NCBI RefSeq assembly: GCF_002796975.1
Contig: NZ_PEKV01000008.1
Location: 22,077-86,076 of the forward strand
Source: Ferrovibrio sp.
GTDB taxonomy: Bacteria > Pseudomonadota > Alphaproteobacteria > Ferrovibrionales > Ferrovibrionaceae
Reading direction: 5' to 3'
Length of the DNA: 64,000 nucleotides
This document shows, one piece after another, positions 32,458-42,094 of this stretch. The position numbers were made by a program, and so were the translations under genes. A model generated the notes under the pieces. That model did no database searches. It was not told where the DNA came from and saw only the letters and a program-made list of their open reading frames with translations. Numbering within the stretch: the stretch's first letter is position 1; each line of letters starts with the position of its first letter.

Positions 32458-35192
32458 CGACACAGATTACCAGTAAGAAGCAGGCGAAAGGACTCAACAC
32501 CTACGAGAACTCAGTTACAGCAGAGCGCGGAGATACCCGCCTTGCCGTGAATACCGTCATAGTCCGCAAGGGGCTTATGTCGAACCGCCCAGGGTTTGAA
32601 TACTATGTGCCCGACACAGACGGCACTATCAACAACATGCTTGAGTACAGCGATTACCTTATCGACCATCTGGACGACAACACGCTCGGCAGACGGACGC
32701 AATCAAGCAGTACCCGAGTAAACTATACCGGCACCTACGTTGCTCCGACGAATTACAAAATCCACGGAACGACTACGCAGCGGAATTTCTATTTCTGCAC
32801 GACGGCAGGAATATTCCGATTGGACAGCCCAACATCGGAACCCATCAAGGCAGGAACACCAGAGGCGCTAGACCTACAAGCCCAGCTAGATGGAATAGGC
32901 GGCGGATTTTTGTCAGGGTCTACCAAAGTCGCCTACAAAATGGTGTGGGTAAGGACCGACTCCAATGGGCTGGTGACTAGGGGTAAGCCAACAGTCGGAG
33001 TGGATCTGACTAATGCCTCGCGGTTATCAGTAACAAGCATTACTCGCGCAAGCACCACAGCCACGGTAACGACTGCATCAAGTCACGGCTATTCCAATGG
33101 CGACACTGTCCTAGTGAGTGGCGCCGATCAGAGCCAATACAATGGACAAGTAGCTATTGCCAATGTCGGGGCTAACACCTTCGACTATACGGTTAGCGGG
33201 TCACCGACTACGCCGGCAACAGGCACTATCACAGTTGAAAAGCAGCTAGACGCCGTTGTCACATTTACTGCGCCATTCGATGTTAAGAGCGGCGACAAGT
33301 ACGAGGTCTACAGGACCATCCAGACAAGCGACGCCAGCATAATACCAGGCGACGAATATTACCTAGTGGAGCAGGACACCTTTACCGGCACCCCCGGCAC
33401 AGTAGTTAGTTTCACCGATAGCATAGGCGATGAATTCTTAAACACACCGCTATACACGAATCCAGACAGCGGAGAGGGCGCAACATCTGCCAATTATAGG
33501 CCGCCATTCGCCACAGACATTGAGCAGTTTAATGGCATCACATTTTACGCCAACACAGCTATAGACGATCAGTCCACTATCAACCTTATCTCGGTCCTAA
33601 GCCTTGTTGACAATACATCGGCAATCAGAGTTACCAGAATAAACGGCGGCACTTCTCAGAACTATGTTTTCGACACAGCAGAGAACGTCGCCACAAGACG
33701 ATTTAAGCGATACACGGCTGGCGATGTATCCGCCAACATAGAAAGCACAATGCGGTCATTCTGCCGCGTCGTGAACCAAGACGCAGACGGGTTAGTCTAT
33801 GCAGAGTACCTAAGCGGCCCAAGCGACGATCCCGGTAAGGTTCGGCTATGGGTAAGAGACAAGGCAACAGGTTCGTTTGCAGTCTCAGCAAACAATAGCA
33901 CCACAGGAAATAACTTCCTTCCATCGCTGCCGACCACTGGCACAGACTACTTGTCGCAGAACGACCGCAGGCAGAACCGAGTTTACTACAGCAAGCCAGA
34001 CGCACCGGACTCTGTTCCGTTGCTCAACTATGTTGACGTAGGCAGCGAAACAAAACCAATCGAGAGAATTGTAGCTCTCAGGTCTACGCTGTTCATTCTC
34101 AAGCAGGATGGTGTCTACATGATACAGGGAGCAGGGCCGACATACGGCAATGCTATTACCCTGGACAACACAGCAATCATTGCTGCGCCAGAGAGTACGG
34201 CGGTCCTATCCAACTATATCTATATGTTCTCAAACCAAGGCTTCATTCGCTTAAACGAGAATGGCGCGGTCATTATCTCGATTGATATTGAACCCGATGT
34301 AATGAGCAAATTGCCACAGGGAAATGTAAGGAGCGTGTCTCACGCATACGGCGATGAATTCAGGAGACAATATGTCTGCTGGCTCCCTGACGATGGCAAT
34401 GCCACATACGGGACCATTGCATACGTCTATCACATCATCCCAGAAGAATGGACCACATGGGATAAGCCAGCGGGCGCAAGCATCGTGTCTGGTGAAACCC
34501 GAAACGTCTTCATTACCAGCGGCAGAGAAGAAGCCTTATTAAAGCTGCGAACAGGCGCAGCAGTATCCGACTATTCCGATGAGCAATTCGACCTGACATT
34601 AACTCAGCAAACAGGCCGTGTCGTTAGGCTGGACTGGACAGCTAACCCGCTATTCCAGATTGACGAAGGATATTCGCTTCATCAAAGCGGTCGCTTCGCC
34701 AAGATAGTAGACTACCAGTTCGTCACCGGCAGCACATACGATGTAACGGTAGACCGAGACATAACATTCACGGTCGGTACAGTAGAGGCAAGAACGCCGA
34801 TCTACTCGCACTTCCAATTCCCAGCCGATCCATGCGGTGAAGCAGGCATAACAAAGCTGTTCCAATCCATCACCGTTTACTTGGATCAAGGTAAGGTCAG
34901 CAAGGCCACTATCCAATATGCAACCAATGAAATGGGACAGGTAGGAGAGTTCGAGGTTATGCCGAATACCTCATCCGTTGGATGGGGCCAGAGTGCATGG
35001 GGTATTGTCGAATGGGGCGATGCGGTCAGCCCGGTTTATAGCGTCCCTTACACAATCACTATTCCATCGTCCGATATGTCTGGCGAAAGCTTGATGATGG
35101 GCTGGAAGCACAGTGTATCAAACGAGGTGTACCGCATAGGCTATGTCAGCTTCACGTTCGAGACAGCAGTAGAATACAGGGTGGTCCAGTGA
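32454..35192 (+). CDS. Tail nozzle / tail tubular B-like protein
   Basis: 912 residues. It begins MTTQITSKKQAKGLNTYENSVT with the region TRLAVNTVIVRKGLMSNRPGFEYY, resembling the N-terminus of podovirus nozzle proteins. It is beta-rich throughout (fibronectin-like segment about 165-290). An inner region (IVALRSTLFILKQDGVYMIQGAGPT, near residue 540) and ..SNQGFIRLNENGAVIIS resemble the propeller of that family. It forms the distal tail tube through which DNA leaves. It overlaps both neighbours by 4 bp. Confidence 0.8.
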   Translation: MTTQITSKKQAKGLNTYENSVTAERGDTRLAVNTVIVRKGLMSNRPGFEYYVPDTDGTINNMLEYSDYLIDHLDDNTLGRRTQSSSTRVNYTGTYVAPTNYKIHGTTTQRNFYFCTTAGIFRLDSPTSEPIKAGTPEALDLQAQLDGIGGGFLSGSTKVAYKMVWVRTDSNGLVTRGKPTVGVDLTNASRLSVTSITRASTTATVTTASSHGYSNGDTVLVSGADQSQYNGQVAIANVGANTFDYTVSGSPTTPATGTITVEKQLDAVVTFTAPFDVKSGDKYEVYRTIQTSDASIIPGDEYYLVEQDTFTGTPGTVVSFTDSIGDEFLNTPLYTNPDSGEGATSANYRPPFATDIEQFNGITFYANTAIDDQSTINLISVLSLVDNTSAIRVTRINGGTSQNYVFDTAENVATRRFKRYTAGDVSANIESTMRSFCRVVNQDADGLVYAEYLSGPSDDPGKVRLWVRDKATGSFAVSANNSTTGNNFLPSLPTTGTDYLSQNDRRQNRVYYSKPDAPDSVPLLNYVDVGSETKPIERIVALRSTLFILKQDGVYMIQGAGPTYGNAITLDNTAIIAAPESTAVLSNYIYMFSNQGFIRLNENGAVIISIDIEPDVMSKLPQGNVRSVSHAYGDEFRRQYVCWLPDDGNATYGTIAYVYHIIPEEWTTWDKPAGASIVSGETRNVFITSGREEALLKLRTGAAVSDYSDEQFDLTLTQQTGRVVRLDWTANPLFQIDEGYSLHQSGRFAKIVDYQFVTGSTYDVTVDRDITFTVGTVEARTPIYSHFQFPADPCGEAGITKLFQSITVYLDQGKVSKATIQYATNEMGQVGEFEVMPNTSSVGWGQSAWGIVEWGDAVSPVYSVPYTITIPSSDMSGESLMMGWKHSVSNEVYRIGYVSFTFETAVEYRVVQ

Positions 35193-35560
35193 AGTTTCCA
35201 ATCCTCAAGCGTATGAGCCAGGACGACTTTCGTACTGCACCGAAATGGTTTGATGCTGTGCTGTCGATCATCAATCCAATTATCGACTTTATGAATCAGT
35301 CAATGCCAAACGGGTTGAACATAGACGACAACCTAGAGGCAGAAGTCCAAGTCATCACAGCAAAGCACGCAACGACAAAAACAGTCAGGCTCAACAAGCT
35401 AAAGCGGCTTCCGCGGTTCATGCGTACAGGATACGCAGGCGGGCAAGTAGTCGTCGGCGCGCAGATTGTGAGATACGGGACAAACACCGTTGATGTGCGG
35501 TTGCTCTTTGAAGGGGCACCCACAGGGGAAATCAAAGTGACAGTGTGTTTTGAGCCCTAA
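35189..35560 (+). CDS. Hypothetical virion-region protein, 123 residues
   Basis: GTG start overlapping the nozzle gene's stop by 4 bp. The protein starts MKFPILKRMSQDDFRTAPKWFDAVL, then has beta strands (QIVRYGTNTVDVRLLFEGAP). Not recognised; the tight coupling to the nozzle-like gene suggests a tail component. Confidence 0.65.
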   Translation: MKFPILKRMSQDDFRTAPKWFDAVLSIINPIIDFMNQSMPNGLNIDDNLEAEVQVITAKHATTKTVRLNKLKRLPRFMRTGYAGGQVVVGAQIVRYGTNTVDVRLLFEGAPTGEIKVTVCFEP

Positions 35561-35562
35561 AC

Positions 35563-35570
35563 GGTAAATA
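35563..35570 (+). promoter_or_regulatory. GGTAAATA, variant promoter-like octamer
   Basis: Intergenic, 24 bp before the ATG at 35595. It differs from NATAAATA at one base of the core, with the same position relative to the gene. Confidence 0.3.
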
Positions 35571-35594
35571 CACGAAACTAACAGAAGGGAATTA

Positions 35595-37772
35595 ATGGCA
35601 TTACCACTACAGAAAGACGATGAAGAAAATAATACATTAGCTACATCTGGATCAGCGCCGGGCGCTGCCGTAGCAAGCGGGTTTAGCTCCAATGCAGAGC
35701 AGCCAACCAACCCAGCTAGTACAGCTAACAACGCCCCGACAGGCGGCGACTACAACAAGATCATACAAGCCAATCAGGGTATCGACACTAGCGACTTCTT
35801 CAACCCGCTAGTGCAGGTAGGACAAGCAGGCAGAGGCGGGGTTAATTCCGCAGTCAACAATTTCAACACTGCTATTGGCGACAGAAACATATTCGATAGT
35901 GGCGAAACCGATTTGCTCACAGGGGCAATCAACGGAAGCCAGCCGATACAGCAAGCGAAAGACTTGCTCGCTCTCAACTACACAGGCCCCAGCCAGCTAG
36001 ACAACAACCTATATGATTCCAGCATCAATAGGTATGTGACTGGCGCAAAAGACCTGAACACAAAGCAGGGCATCAACAATTACTTCTCCCAATACATGCC
36101 GACTCTTTCCCCAGGTGAAAGACGCTTCAACACGATTGTTTACCAGAACAACCCGAACGTAAAAGCCGACGCTCTCAATATCCTGAAAGACGCTTACACC
36201 CTACAGGACTTCCAAAAGACCTCGGAGCAGGGGGCAACAAACCTAGTCGCTGAGAGAACACAGGACGCAAACGACATAAGGACTGGCAGCACTGCATTTG
36301 TGAACAACTACGCGAACGATATAAACACGTTCCTTGACCAAGCAATAAACGAGTACAACACGCAGGACGCTGCGCTAAAGCAACAATACGAGCTAGTCCG
36401 TAGGGACCAAGCGCCAATCAACTCCATAGCGCAGAACCGATACAACTTCGACGCATATGGCAGCAGCTTTGCGCCGGCAGCATTTGACTCCGACCTTGCG
36501 AACTTCCATCAAAAGGTAAAGCCACTCGACTATCTCGAATGGTTAGCAGGCAGTCCCGCGACAAGAAACAACGTCGCAACGGATCAGCAGATAACGCAGT
36601 TTAACAATTCACAAGACATACTCGGCAATTCGCAGAGACTAATTAACGAGCAACTAGATCCAAGCGAAATCGGCTACCAAAACCTTGCATACCTTGATGC
36701 TTTAAACGGCATGAAGGCGCAGCTTGAGACAGCACACAATGCTGCACTAGCAGCGCAAGGCAATAGCAACCGTTGGACTGCGCCAGAAGATTTCCAATAC
36801 AAAGACGTTTTCTATGATGGTGACGGCGGCCCCGGTGCAACAGGTGGAGGCCCAGACGCTGCCGCAGGAGTAAACGACAACGGTGCAGTAGGCATAGGTA
36901 TTGGTCCGGCATCTGGCACAGCCGGCACAGGCGGAATTGGTGGAGTAGCCGGAGCAGCAGCCGCAGTAGCAGGATTAGGGTTAAGTCCAGTCTCCGCAAT
37001 CGCAATGGCTATTGCTAATGCGATCACAGGCAGAACGCCGACTGCACAAAAAGTAATGAACATGGTCAACAATGCTGTTAACGGCAGCTCTGCATCTGAT
37101 GCAGATCAGGGAGAGGACGACTCGAACGCCGTTGCAGGTAATCAAGCTGTGTCCGGTAATACAGGTATCGCAGTAGGACCAGACGCAGACGCACAGCAGA
37201 ACAACGAACAGGGCGGTCCAAGTGGCCCGGGCGTCGGCGGAAATTCCGGAGATGAAGGCAACGATGATTCCAATTCAGAGGCTTCCTCTGGTGCGGTGTC
37301 CGGCAACACCGGCATTGGTGTTGGGACAGACGCCGATGCTGCTGCAAATAATGCGCAGGGCGGCCCGAGCGGGCCAGGTGTCGGTGGTGATGGTGGCGGT
37401 GGCGGTGATGGTGGTGGTAGTGGCACGGTCATATGCACCGAACTATACCGACAAGGCTTAATGTCGGAAGAAATCTACAGAGCAGACGCCGAGTATGGCG
37501 AACTAGCAAAGATCAACGACCCAGATTTAGTGAATGGGTATCACGCATGGGGCATCCCATACGTTCGCTTAATGAAGCGTAGTGCAGCAGCAACCAAGCT
37601 CGCGCACCTCATAGCAACACCTTGGGCCAAACAGATGGCTTACGAAATGGGTGTTACGGACAAACCAAACTACATCGGAAAGGCGCTTATGGCTGTCGCA
37701 TATCCAATATGCCGACTAGTCGCGCGCACAAGCAGACTTATGAAGGGAGCCGGTAAATACAACGCGGCATAA
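35595..37772 (+). CDS. Large virion protein with tandem VGxDADA units
   Basis: 725 residues. A Gln/Asn-rich soluble body (1-395) is followed by a Gly/Ala-rich possible membrane-active segment (about 400-480), two tandem units of about 49 residues and a C-terminal domain (about 610-725, starting ICTELYRQGLMSEEIYRADAEYG). The units contain SGNTGIAVGPDADAQQNN (near 524) and SGNTGIGVGTDADAAANN (near 573), each followed by QGGPSGPGVGG. The same motif ends the small exported protein at 11232-11507. Internal or tail-tip virion protein by position; function unknown. Confidence 0.75.
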   Translation: MALPLQKDDEENNTLATSGSAPGAAVASGFSSNAEQPTNPASTANNAPTGGDYNKIIQANQGIDTSDFFNPLVQVGQAGRGGVNSAVNNFNTAIGDRNIFDSGETDLLTGAINGSQPIQQAKDLLALNYTGPSQLDNNLYDSSINRYVTGAKDLNTKQGINNYFSQYMPTLSPGERRFNTIVYQNNPNVKADALNILKDAYTLQDFQKTSEQGATNLVAERTQDANDIRTGSTAFVNNYANDINTFLDQAINEYNTQDAALKQQYELVRRDQAPINSIAQNRYNFDAYGSSFAPAAFDSDLANFHQKVKPLDYLEWLAGSPATRNNVATDQQITQFNNSQDILGNSQRLINEQLDPSEIGYQNLAYLDALNGMKAQLETAHNAALAAQGNSNRWTAPEDFQYKDVFYDGDGGPGATGGGPDAAAGVNDNGAVGIGIGPASGTAGTGGIGGVAGAAAAVAGLGLSPVSAIAMAIANAITGRTPTAQKVMNMVNNAVNGSSASDADQGEDDSNAVAGNQAVSGNTGIAVGPDADAQQNNEQGGPSGPGVGGNSGDEGNDDSNSEASSGAVSGNTGIGVGTDADAAANNAQGGPSGPGVGGDGGGGGDGGGSGTVICTELYRQGLMSEEIYRADAEYGELAKINDPDLVNGYHAWGIPYVRLMKRSAAATKLAHLIATPWAKQMAYEMGVTDKPNYIGKALMAVAYPICRLVARTSRLMKGAGKYNAA
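37752..37759 (+). promoter_or_regulatory. GGTAAATA, variant promoter-like octamer
   Basis: Lies in the last codons of the preceding gene, 24 bp before the ATG at 37784, the same spacing as the copy at 35563. Confidence 0.25.
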
Positions 37773-37783
37773 TTAGGAAGTGA

Positions 37784-38752
37784 ATGGCAGACTTTAGACA
37801 ACAAGCATTAGATCAATTTAACAATTTACAGCTTCCAGTTTATAACACGACGACATACGGAAATTACACCGCGCCGCGTAACTGGACACCGACGACTTAT
37901 AATGCCGCGACTGGTTCAGCATCAAACATCAACGTTGATCCATACTACAAGCAGGCAAAGCAAGACTATCTCGGCAGCTTAAAGAACCAATTATCCTACA
38001 CAGGATTTACACCGGGCGAGCAGAGCAAGCTAAACCAGCTCACGCAGTCACAGGTAACGGCAGCGAATGCAGGCCGCAACACGCTGCAAAACCAACTACA
38101 GAGCAGAGGGCAAGGCGGCGCGGGTGCTTCACTCGCTATGCAGCTAGCTAACAATGCCCAAGTAGCAAACGCCGCTAACGGTTTAGGGGAGAGCCTGTTC
38201 CAAGATAGCGAGAAAGCCGACCTACAGAGGCAAGCATTGCTCGGTAGCACGCTCGGCACATTTGCAGGGCAAGACGCCAACACAGCGGCTCAACAGGCCG
38301 CACTAAACAATTCATTCAATCAGATCATGCTTCAACTGCAAACTGGCGCTAACAAGTATGGCGCCGACATGCAGAACCAAGCATCGCTTTACAATCTCGG
38401 AAACCAAGACGCGATTGACAGGGCTAACGTTGACATAGCGAATAAGAATCTCGACCGATACAACCAGTTCCAAGACAAGAACTTTACGAACTCCGGTCAA
38501 TTGGCATCCGCCAATGCAAACGCACTCAACGCAATACAGTCTGCAATCGACACCCGCGAAATGGCAGGCGATCAGTTCAACATGGACTTAGCAAAACTCG
38601 GATTGCAAGGAGCCGGATTGCTGTTCGGTAAAGACGGATTTGGACTAAAGGGTTCTGACATAGCAGATGTGGCAGGCACAGTAGGCAGCGCGGCAATGGA
38701 TGCCGGTAGCTGGCTGGGCGATACAATCGGCAGCATATTCGATTGGTTCTAA
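37784..38752 (+). CDS. Internal virion/ejection-like protein, 322 residues
   Basis: Ala/Gln/Asn-rich helical protein (for example NAGRNTLQNQLQSRGQGGAG) with a Gly-rich C-terminus (GTVGSAAMDAGSWLGDTIGSIFDWF). Composition and place at the end of the tail module fit proteins ejected into the host envelope by podoviruses. I see no peptidoglycan-hydrolase motif. Confidence 0.65.
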   Translation: MADFRQQALDQFNNLQLPVYNTTTYGNYTAPRNWTPTTYNAATGSASNINVDPYYKQAKQDYLGSLKNQLSYTGFTPGEQSKLNQLTQSQVTAANAGRNTLQNQLQSRGQGGAGASLAMQLANNAQVANAANGLGESLFQDSEKADLQRQALLGSTLGTFAGQDANTAAQQAALNNSFNQIMLQLQTGANKYGADMQNQASLYNLGNQDAIDRANVDIANKNLDRYNQFQDKNFTNSGQLASANANALNAIQSAIDTREMAGDQFNMDLAKLGLQGAGLLFGKDGFGLKGSDIADVAGTVGSAAMDAGSWLGDTIGSIFDWF

Positions 38753-38762
38753 TAGGTAGCGT

Positions 38763-40106
38763 ATGGCAAATTTAATTGATTTCGAGAAACTAGGGTTAGC
38801 TCAAGCACTAAAGCAGTTCACAGACCCGACACCGACACCAAACCCATTGGACAACCTTCCACAATCTTTGCAGAAGCAGAGGGAAATGTTCGGGGAATAC
38901 CAGAAGGGCAACACTGCCTATCTGGAACAGATGAAACAGGCTTACGACAAGTTCGCAGAGTCCAACAAACCGGACGTATGGAACCTGTTAAACAGTCTCG
39001 CAGACAGAGCAAGTCTTGCTTACTCGTCACATCTACAAGGCAAGTATCCTAGCGCAAATGCCCAGCCATATAGGCAAGACGTATACCGTGACATTGCATT
39101 GCGTAAAGACGACGAGAAAGACCGCAGGGCTAGGAACGCTTCCGCACTAAAGGGGATGCAGGACTGGCTTACTGCAAAGCAAGGCATGGCAGGAGAGAAC
39201 TTCAAATTCCAAAGCGGCTTGCTGGACAAAGAGGATCAAGTCGCATTGCAGAAATACACGATGGACAAGCAAGACAAATCCAATCGCGTTACCAATGCTC
39301 TCGCTCTCACAAACCTGGGCCTCACATACGAGGCAAAGAAATCAGCAGAGCGTTCCGCTGCCATAAAGATGCAATACGATATGTATAAGGACGGGCACGA
39401 AGGTATCGCCAAGACACTTAACGACACTCTCAAGCAGAGAGACGACAACCCAATATACAAGCTGTCACAAGCCGGGCTTCTCAACATCGAGAATGCAAGA
39501 GCTGGATTGCAGCAGGGAACAGGTATCGGCGACATAGTAGCACTGCGTCAATTTATGGCGGGTGTCGCTAACGAAGCAAAGAACACTACGGACTCAGAAA
39601 ACAGAGCATACCTAGGTCAATCCCTAGACGTTATGACGCAGCTTATAAACCGCGTCACGATGTTAGGAGAGGGCGGGTTTGCACCGGAGCAGCGTAAAGA
39701 GATTGAGCAGGCGCTTAACATCGTTGACAACAACATGAACAAAGTGGCTCGCAAGACCACACAGGACTATTACAACCGCTATCAATTAAACGCAGCTATC
39801 GTGCCCGGCACAAAGCCAACGGACTGGAAAGACCGTGGTTATGTTGCGTTCGGATTGAACATACCGCAGCCGACAATCCGTCCTGTAGATAACAAACTCA
39901 ATCCAGACTTCACACCAAAGGACGACACCAAAAAGCCGACCCTTGGAGAGCAAGTTAAAGGCGGTGCGTCAAAGGTCGTGAACCGTGTAACAGGCGGCGA
40001 TACGAAGCCAGAGGACCAAGAACAAAGCCCAAGCGATATGTTCGGTTTTAATTGGAATGAGCTGGGCAGTTTCCTCGACAAGTGGAAGAAAGGCAGTCAG
40101 CAGTAA
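38763..40106 (+). CDS. Internal virion/ejection-like protein, 447 residues
   Basis: Soluble helical protein starting MANLIDFEKLGLAQALKQF, Lys/Asp-rich, with several heptad-like stretches and a Lys/Pro-rich linker before the final helix (MFGFNWNELGSFLDKWKKG). It lies 10 bp after the previous gene and 13 bp before the next; these three probably form one ejection complex. This is an inference from order and composition. Confidence 0.65.
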   Translation: MANLIDFEKLGLAQALKQFTDPTPTPNPLDNLPQSLQKQREMFGEYQKGNTAYLEQMKQAYDKFAESNKPDVWNLLNSLADRASLAYSSHLQGKYPSANAQPYRQDVYRDIALRKDDEKDRRARNASALKGMQDWLTAKQGMAGENFKFQSGLLDKEDQVALQKYTMDKQDKSNRVTNALALTNLGLTYEAKKSAERSAAIKMQYDMYKDGHEGIAKTLNDTLKQRDDNPIYKLSQAGLLNIENARAGLQQGTGIGDIVALRQFMAGVANEAKNTTDSENRAYLGQSLDVMTQLINRVTMLGEGGFAPEQRKEIEQALNIVDNNMNKVARKTTQDYYNRYQLNAAIVPGTKPTDWKDRGYVAFGLNIPQPTIRPVDNKLNPDFTPKDDTKKPTLGEQVKGGASKVVNRVTGGDTKPEDQEQSPSDMFGFNWNELGSFLDKWKKGSQQ

Positions 40107-40119
40107 TAGGTAAACCAGA

Positions 40120-41724
40120 ATGAGTATGATTGATGAATTTAAGTCAGAGTTCGGTGATAGGACCAAGACACTAAACGATGTGCAGATAGCCCGAGTGCTA
40201 TTTGATCGCGGTGGCAGTAAAGACGGGGAGAGTTTCCCAGACTTCGCCAAACGTGCCGGCGTCAAAGTCAATGCGATAGACGCAATGGGTAATGCCCTTG
40301 CCGATACGTTGTCACTAGGCACCATGCCGATGATAGGCGCAGCCGGTAAGACGGCCGTGGAAAAGCTGACTGGGGATGAACGCTCATTCGCAGAGGCATA
40401 TCAGGATAACAAGCGCCAGTTTAATGATCAAAACTCGGTAGCCCGGGACCAGAATCCAGCAACCAGCTTCACAAGCGACTTGCTCGGCAACACACTACAG
40501 CTAGCCAGCCCGCTAGCTAAAGGTGTCGCTGCATTAACCCCAGGTGGTGCGCTATCAAAGGAAGCCGCACAGGGCGCTTTCATAGGTGGAGCACAGTCTG
40601 CAGGGGGTAGTGCTTCGAGGGGCGAGGATGGAGCGCAAGGGGCTTTTAACACCCTTATGGGGGCAGGGCTCGGTGCAGCTAGTGCCCCAGCAGGAGCAAT
40701 GGTTAAAAACCTAGGGGATGCTGCGGCAGGTACGTTTAAGACCATAGGCAACAGCACAGAGAGATTAGCCGACAGCTTGGAATCATTGCCGCGCTGGATA
40801 GGCGAGAAGATGGGCAAGATGGCATCCAAGGATTGGCCCGGTCCGGGTATGTCGCCAATGGAGAAGGCAGTCCAAACCGACAAAGAATTCTACGGCAACC
40901 TATTAGCTAGTGATGCTGTGGACACAAAGAAGGTCGTAGGCAAGATCAAGGAATTCTTTAGCGATCAGAACTGGCCCAACTACAGACCGTATGCCTTTGC
41001 CCGAGACAACGACTTGAATTCTGTCCAGTCATTGTTGGCAAGAGGAAAGGCAGGCGAGGCAGGAGCCGAGTTTGACAAGGTATTATCAACCAAGCGCGGA
41101 CAGATGTTGGCGCAGGGCGCAGACCCAATCGCTGTAGAGCGCGAAATGGATACCTACGTTAAGAGCCTCTACAAAGACATTGTGGACACCAAGCTAGAAG
41201 GGCAACCAAACCTCGATGCAGTGAAGTCCCGATTGGAACGCGACTACCCAGACATTGCACGCCGCAGGGTCGGTACATCAAATTCACCGAAGGAATTGCT
41301 ATACGAGCTTGAGCGCGAGAACAGCGGCTTAGTCGCCAAGTATTTCGAGCCGGTGAACATGAACAATCCGCAACAGGTGCAAACACTCATGCAGCACTAT
41401 GGGGCACAAACACCGCAAGAGCTGCAACAGAACTTCTTGCTGCAATCAACACGCGGCAACGGTCAACTGTTCGCGCCGAAGGAAACCAGTAGAGACATAA
41501 TGAGAGCTGCGCCAGACGCAGGCTATCAAGAGTTAAAACGTGATGTGGCAAATGATGTTGCTACCTCGATAAAGAGCCGTATCGGTGGCATGTACCGTAA
41601 CTGGCGAAACAGCTATTACAGGCGACGTGACTGTAACCGGCGCGTTAGAAGTAACTGGCGCTGTACAGTTTGGAACCTATGCAGCAATAGACGCAGAAGA
41701 AGTAGTTGGCTTCATCACAATTAA
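40120..41724 (+). CDS. Internal virion/ejection-like protein, probably 3'-truncated
   Basis: 534 residues. The body is Ala/Gly-rich and helical (GMSPMEKAVQTDKEF, VKSRLERDYPDIARRR). From about residue 489 the frame runs over another gene (41585-41767) and becomes an Arg/Trp/Cys-rich run (YYRRRDCNRRVRSNW) typical of out-of-frame reading, ending ..SSWLHHN. Large ejection proteins are usually longer, so this gene seems to have lost its natural end in a deletion that joined it to the downstream fragment. Activity is therefore doubtful. Confidence 0.65.
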   Translation: MSMIDEFKSEFGDRTKTLNDVQIARVLFDRGGSKDGESFPDFAKRAGVKVNAIDAMGNALADTLSLGTMPMIGAAGKTAVEKLTGDERSFAEAYQDNKRQFNDQNSVARDQNPATSFTSDLLGNTLQLASPLAKGVAALTPGGALSKEAAQGAFIGGAQSAGGSASRGEDGAQGAFNTLMGAGLGAASAPAGAMVKNLGDAAAGTFKTIGNSTERLADSLESLPRWIGEKMGKMASKDWPGPGMSPMEKAVQTDKEFYGNLLASDAVDTKKVVGKIKEFFSDQNWPNYRPYAFARDNDLNSVQSLLARGKAGEAGAEFDKVLSTKRGQMLAQGADPIAVEREMDTYVKSLYKDIVDTKLEGQPNLDAVKSRLERDYPDIARRRVGTSNSPKELLYELERENSGLVAKYFEPVNMNNPQQVQTLMQHYGAQTPQELQQNFLLQSTRGNGQLFAPKETSRDIMRAAPDAGYQELKRDVANDVATSIKSRIGGMYRNWRNSYYRRRDCNRRVRSNWRCTVWNLCSNRRRRSSWLHHN

Positions 41725-41767
41725 AGACGCTGCTGGCAACGACCGCAAAGTCGCTATTGTAGCTTAA
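41585..41767 (+). CDS. Short beta-rich structural protein or fragment, 60 residues
   Basis: Reads MACTVTGETAITGDVTVTG, then ALEVTGAVQFGTYAA and ends GFITIKDAAGNDRKVAIVA. The (T/V)-V-T-G repeats followed by ITIKD..G..RK are typical of C-terminal parts of phage fibre or baseplate proteins. It starts with GTG at 41585 inside the preceding gene and has an in-frame stop 13 bp upstream, so it is either a complete small protein or the surviving end of a longer gene. Confidence 0.6.
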   Translation: MACTVTGETAITGDVTVTGALEVTGAVQFGTYAAIDAEEVVGFITIKDAAGNDRKVAIVA

Positions 41768-41779
41768 GGCCGGTGACAC

Positions 41780-42094
41780 ATGGGTAATGTAGTCACTAAG
41801 TCAATCGCATCTACCGATGTATCGGCTGCCGCAGTCTATTCAGACGTATTCAGTCCAAGACCCGGAAAGTTCAACGTATCAAATCGTATTGCTTCGGGTT
41901 CGCCATCCACCTACACGGTGACATTGCAACGCAGATTTGGTGTTAGCGATAGCTGGCGCACTGTTGCGACTTATACAGCGGTCACAGAAACCACTAGGGA
42001 CGTTGTAGAGAATGGGGAGCAATACCGTATCGGTATAGCGCAATCCCAACTGGATGCAGGCACACTAGAGCTGCGATTAGGCAGCGTACAGTGA
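41780..42094 (+). CDS. Hypothetical structural protein, 104 residues
   Basis: Beta-rich protein starting MGNVVTKSIASTDVSAAAVYSDVF with STYTVTLQRRFGVSDSWRTVATYTAV in the middle, resembling a small all-beta virion domain. It overlaps the next gene by 4 bp (GTGA). Not recognised further. Confidence 0.65.
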   Translation: MGNVVTKSIASTDVSAAAVYSDVFSPRPGKFNVSNRIASGSPSTYTVTLQRRFGVSDSWRTVATYTAVTETTRDVVENGEQYRIGIAQSQLDAGTLELRLGSVQ

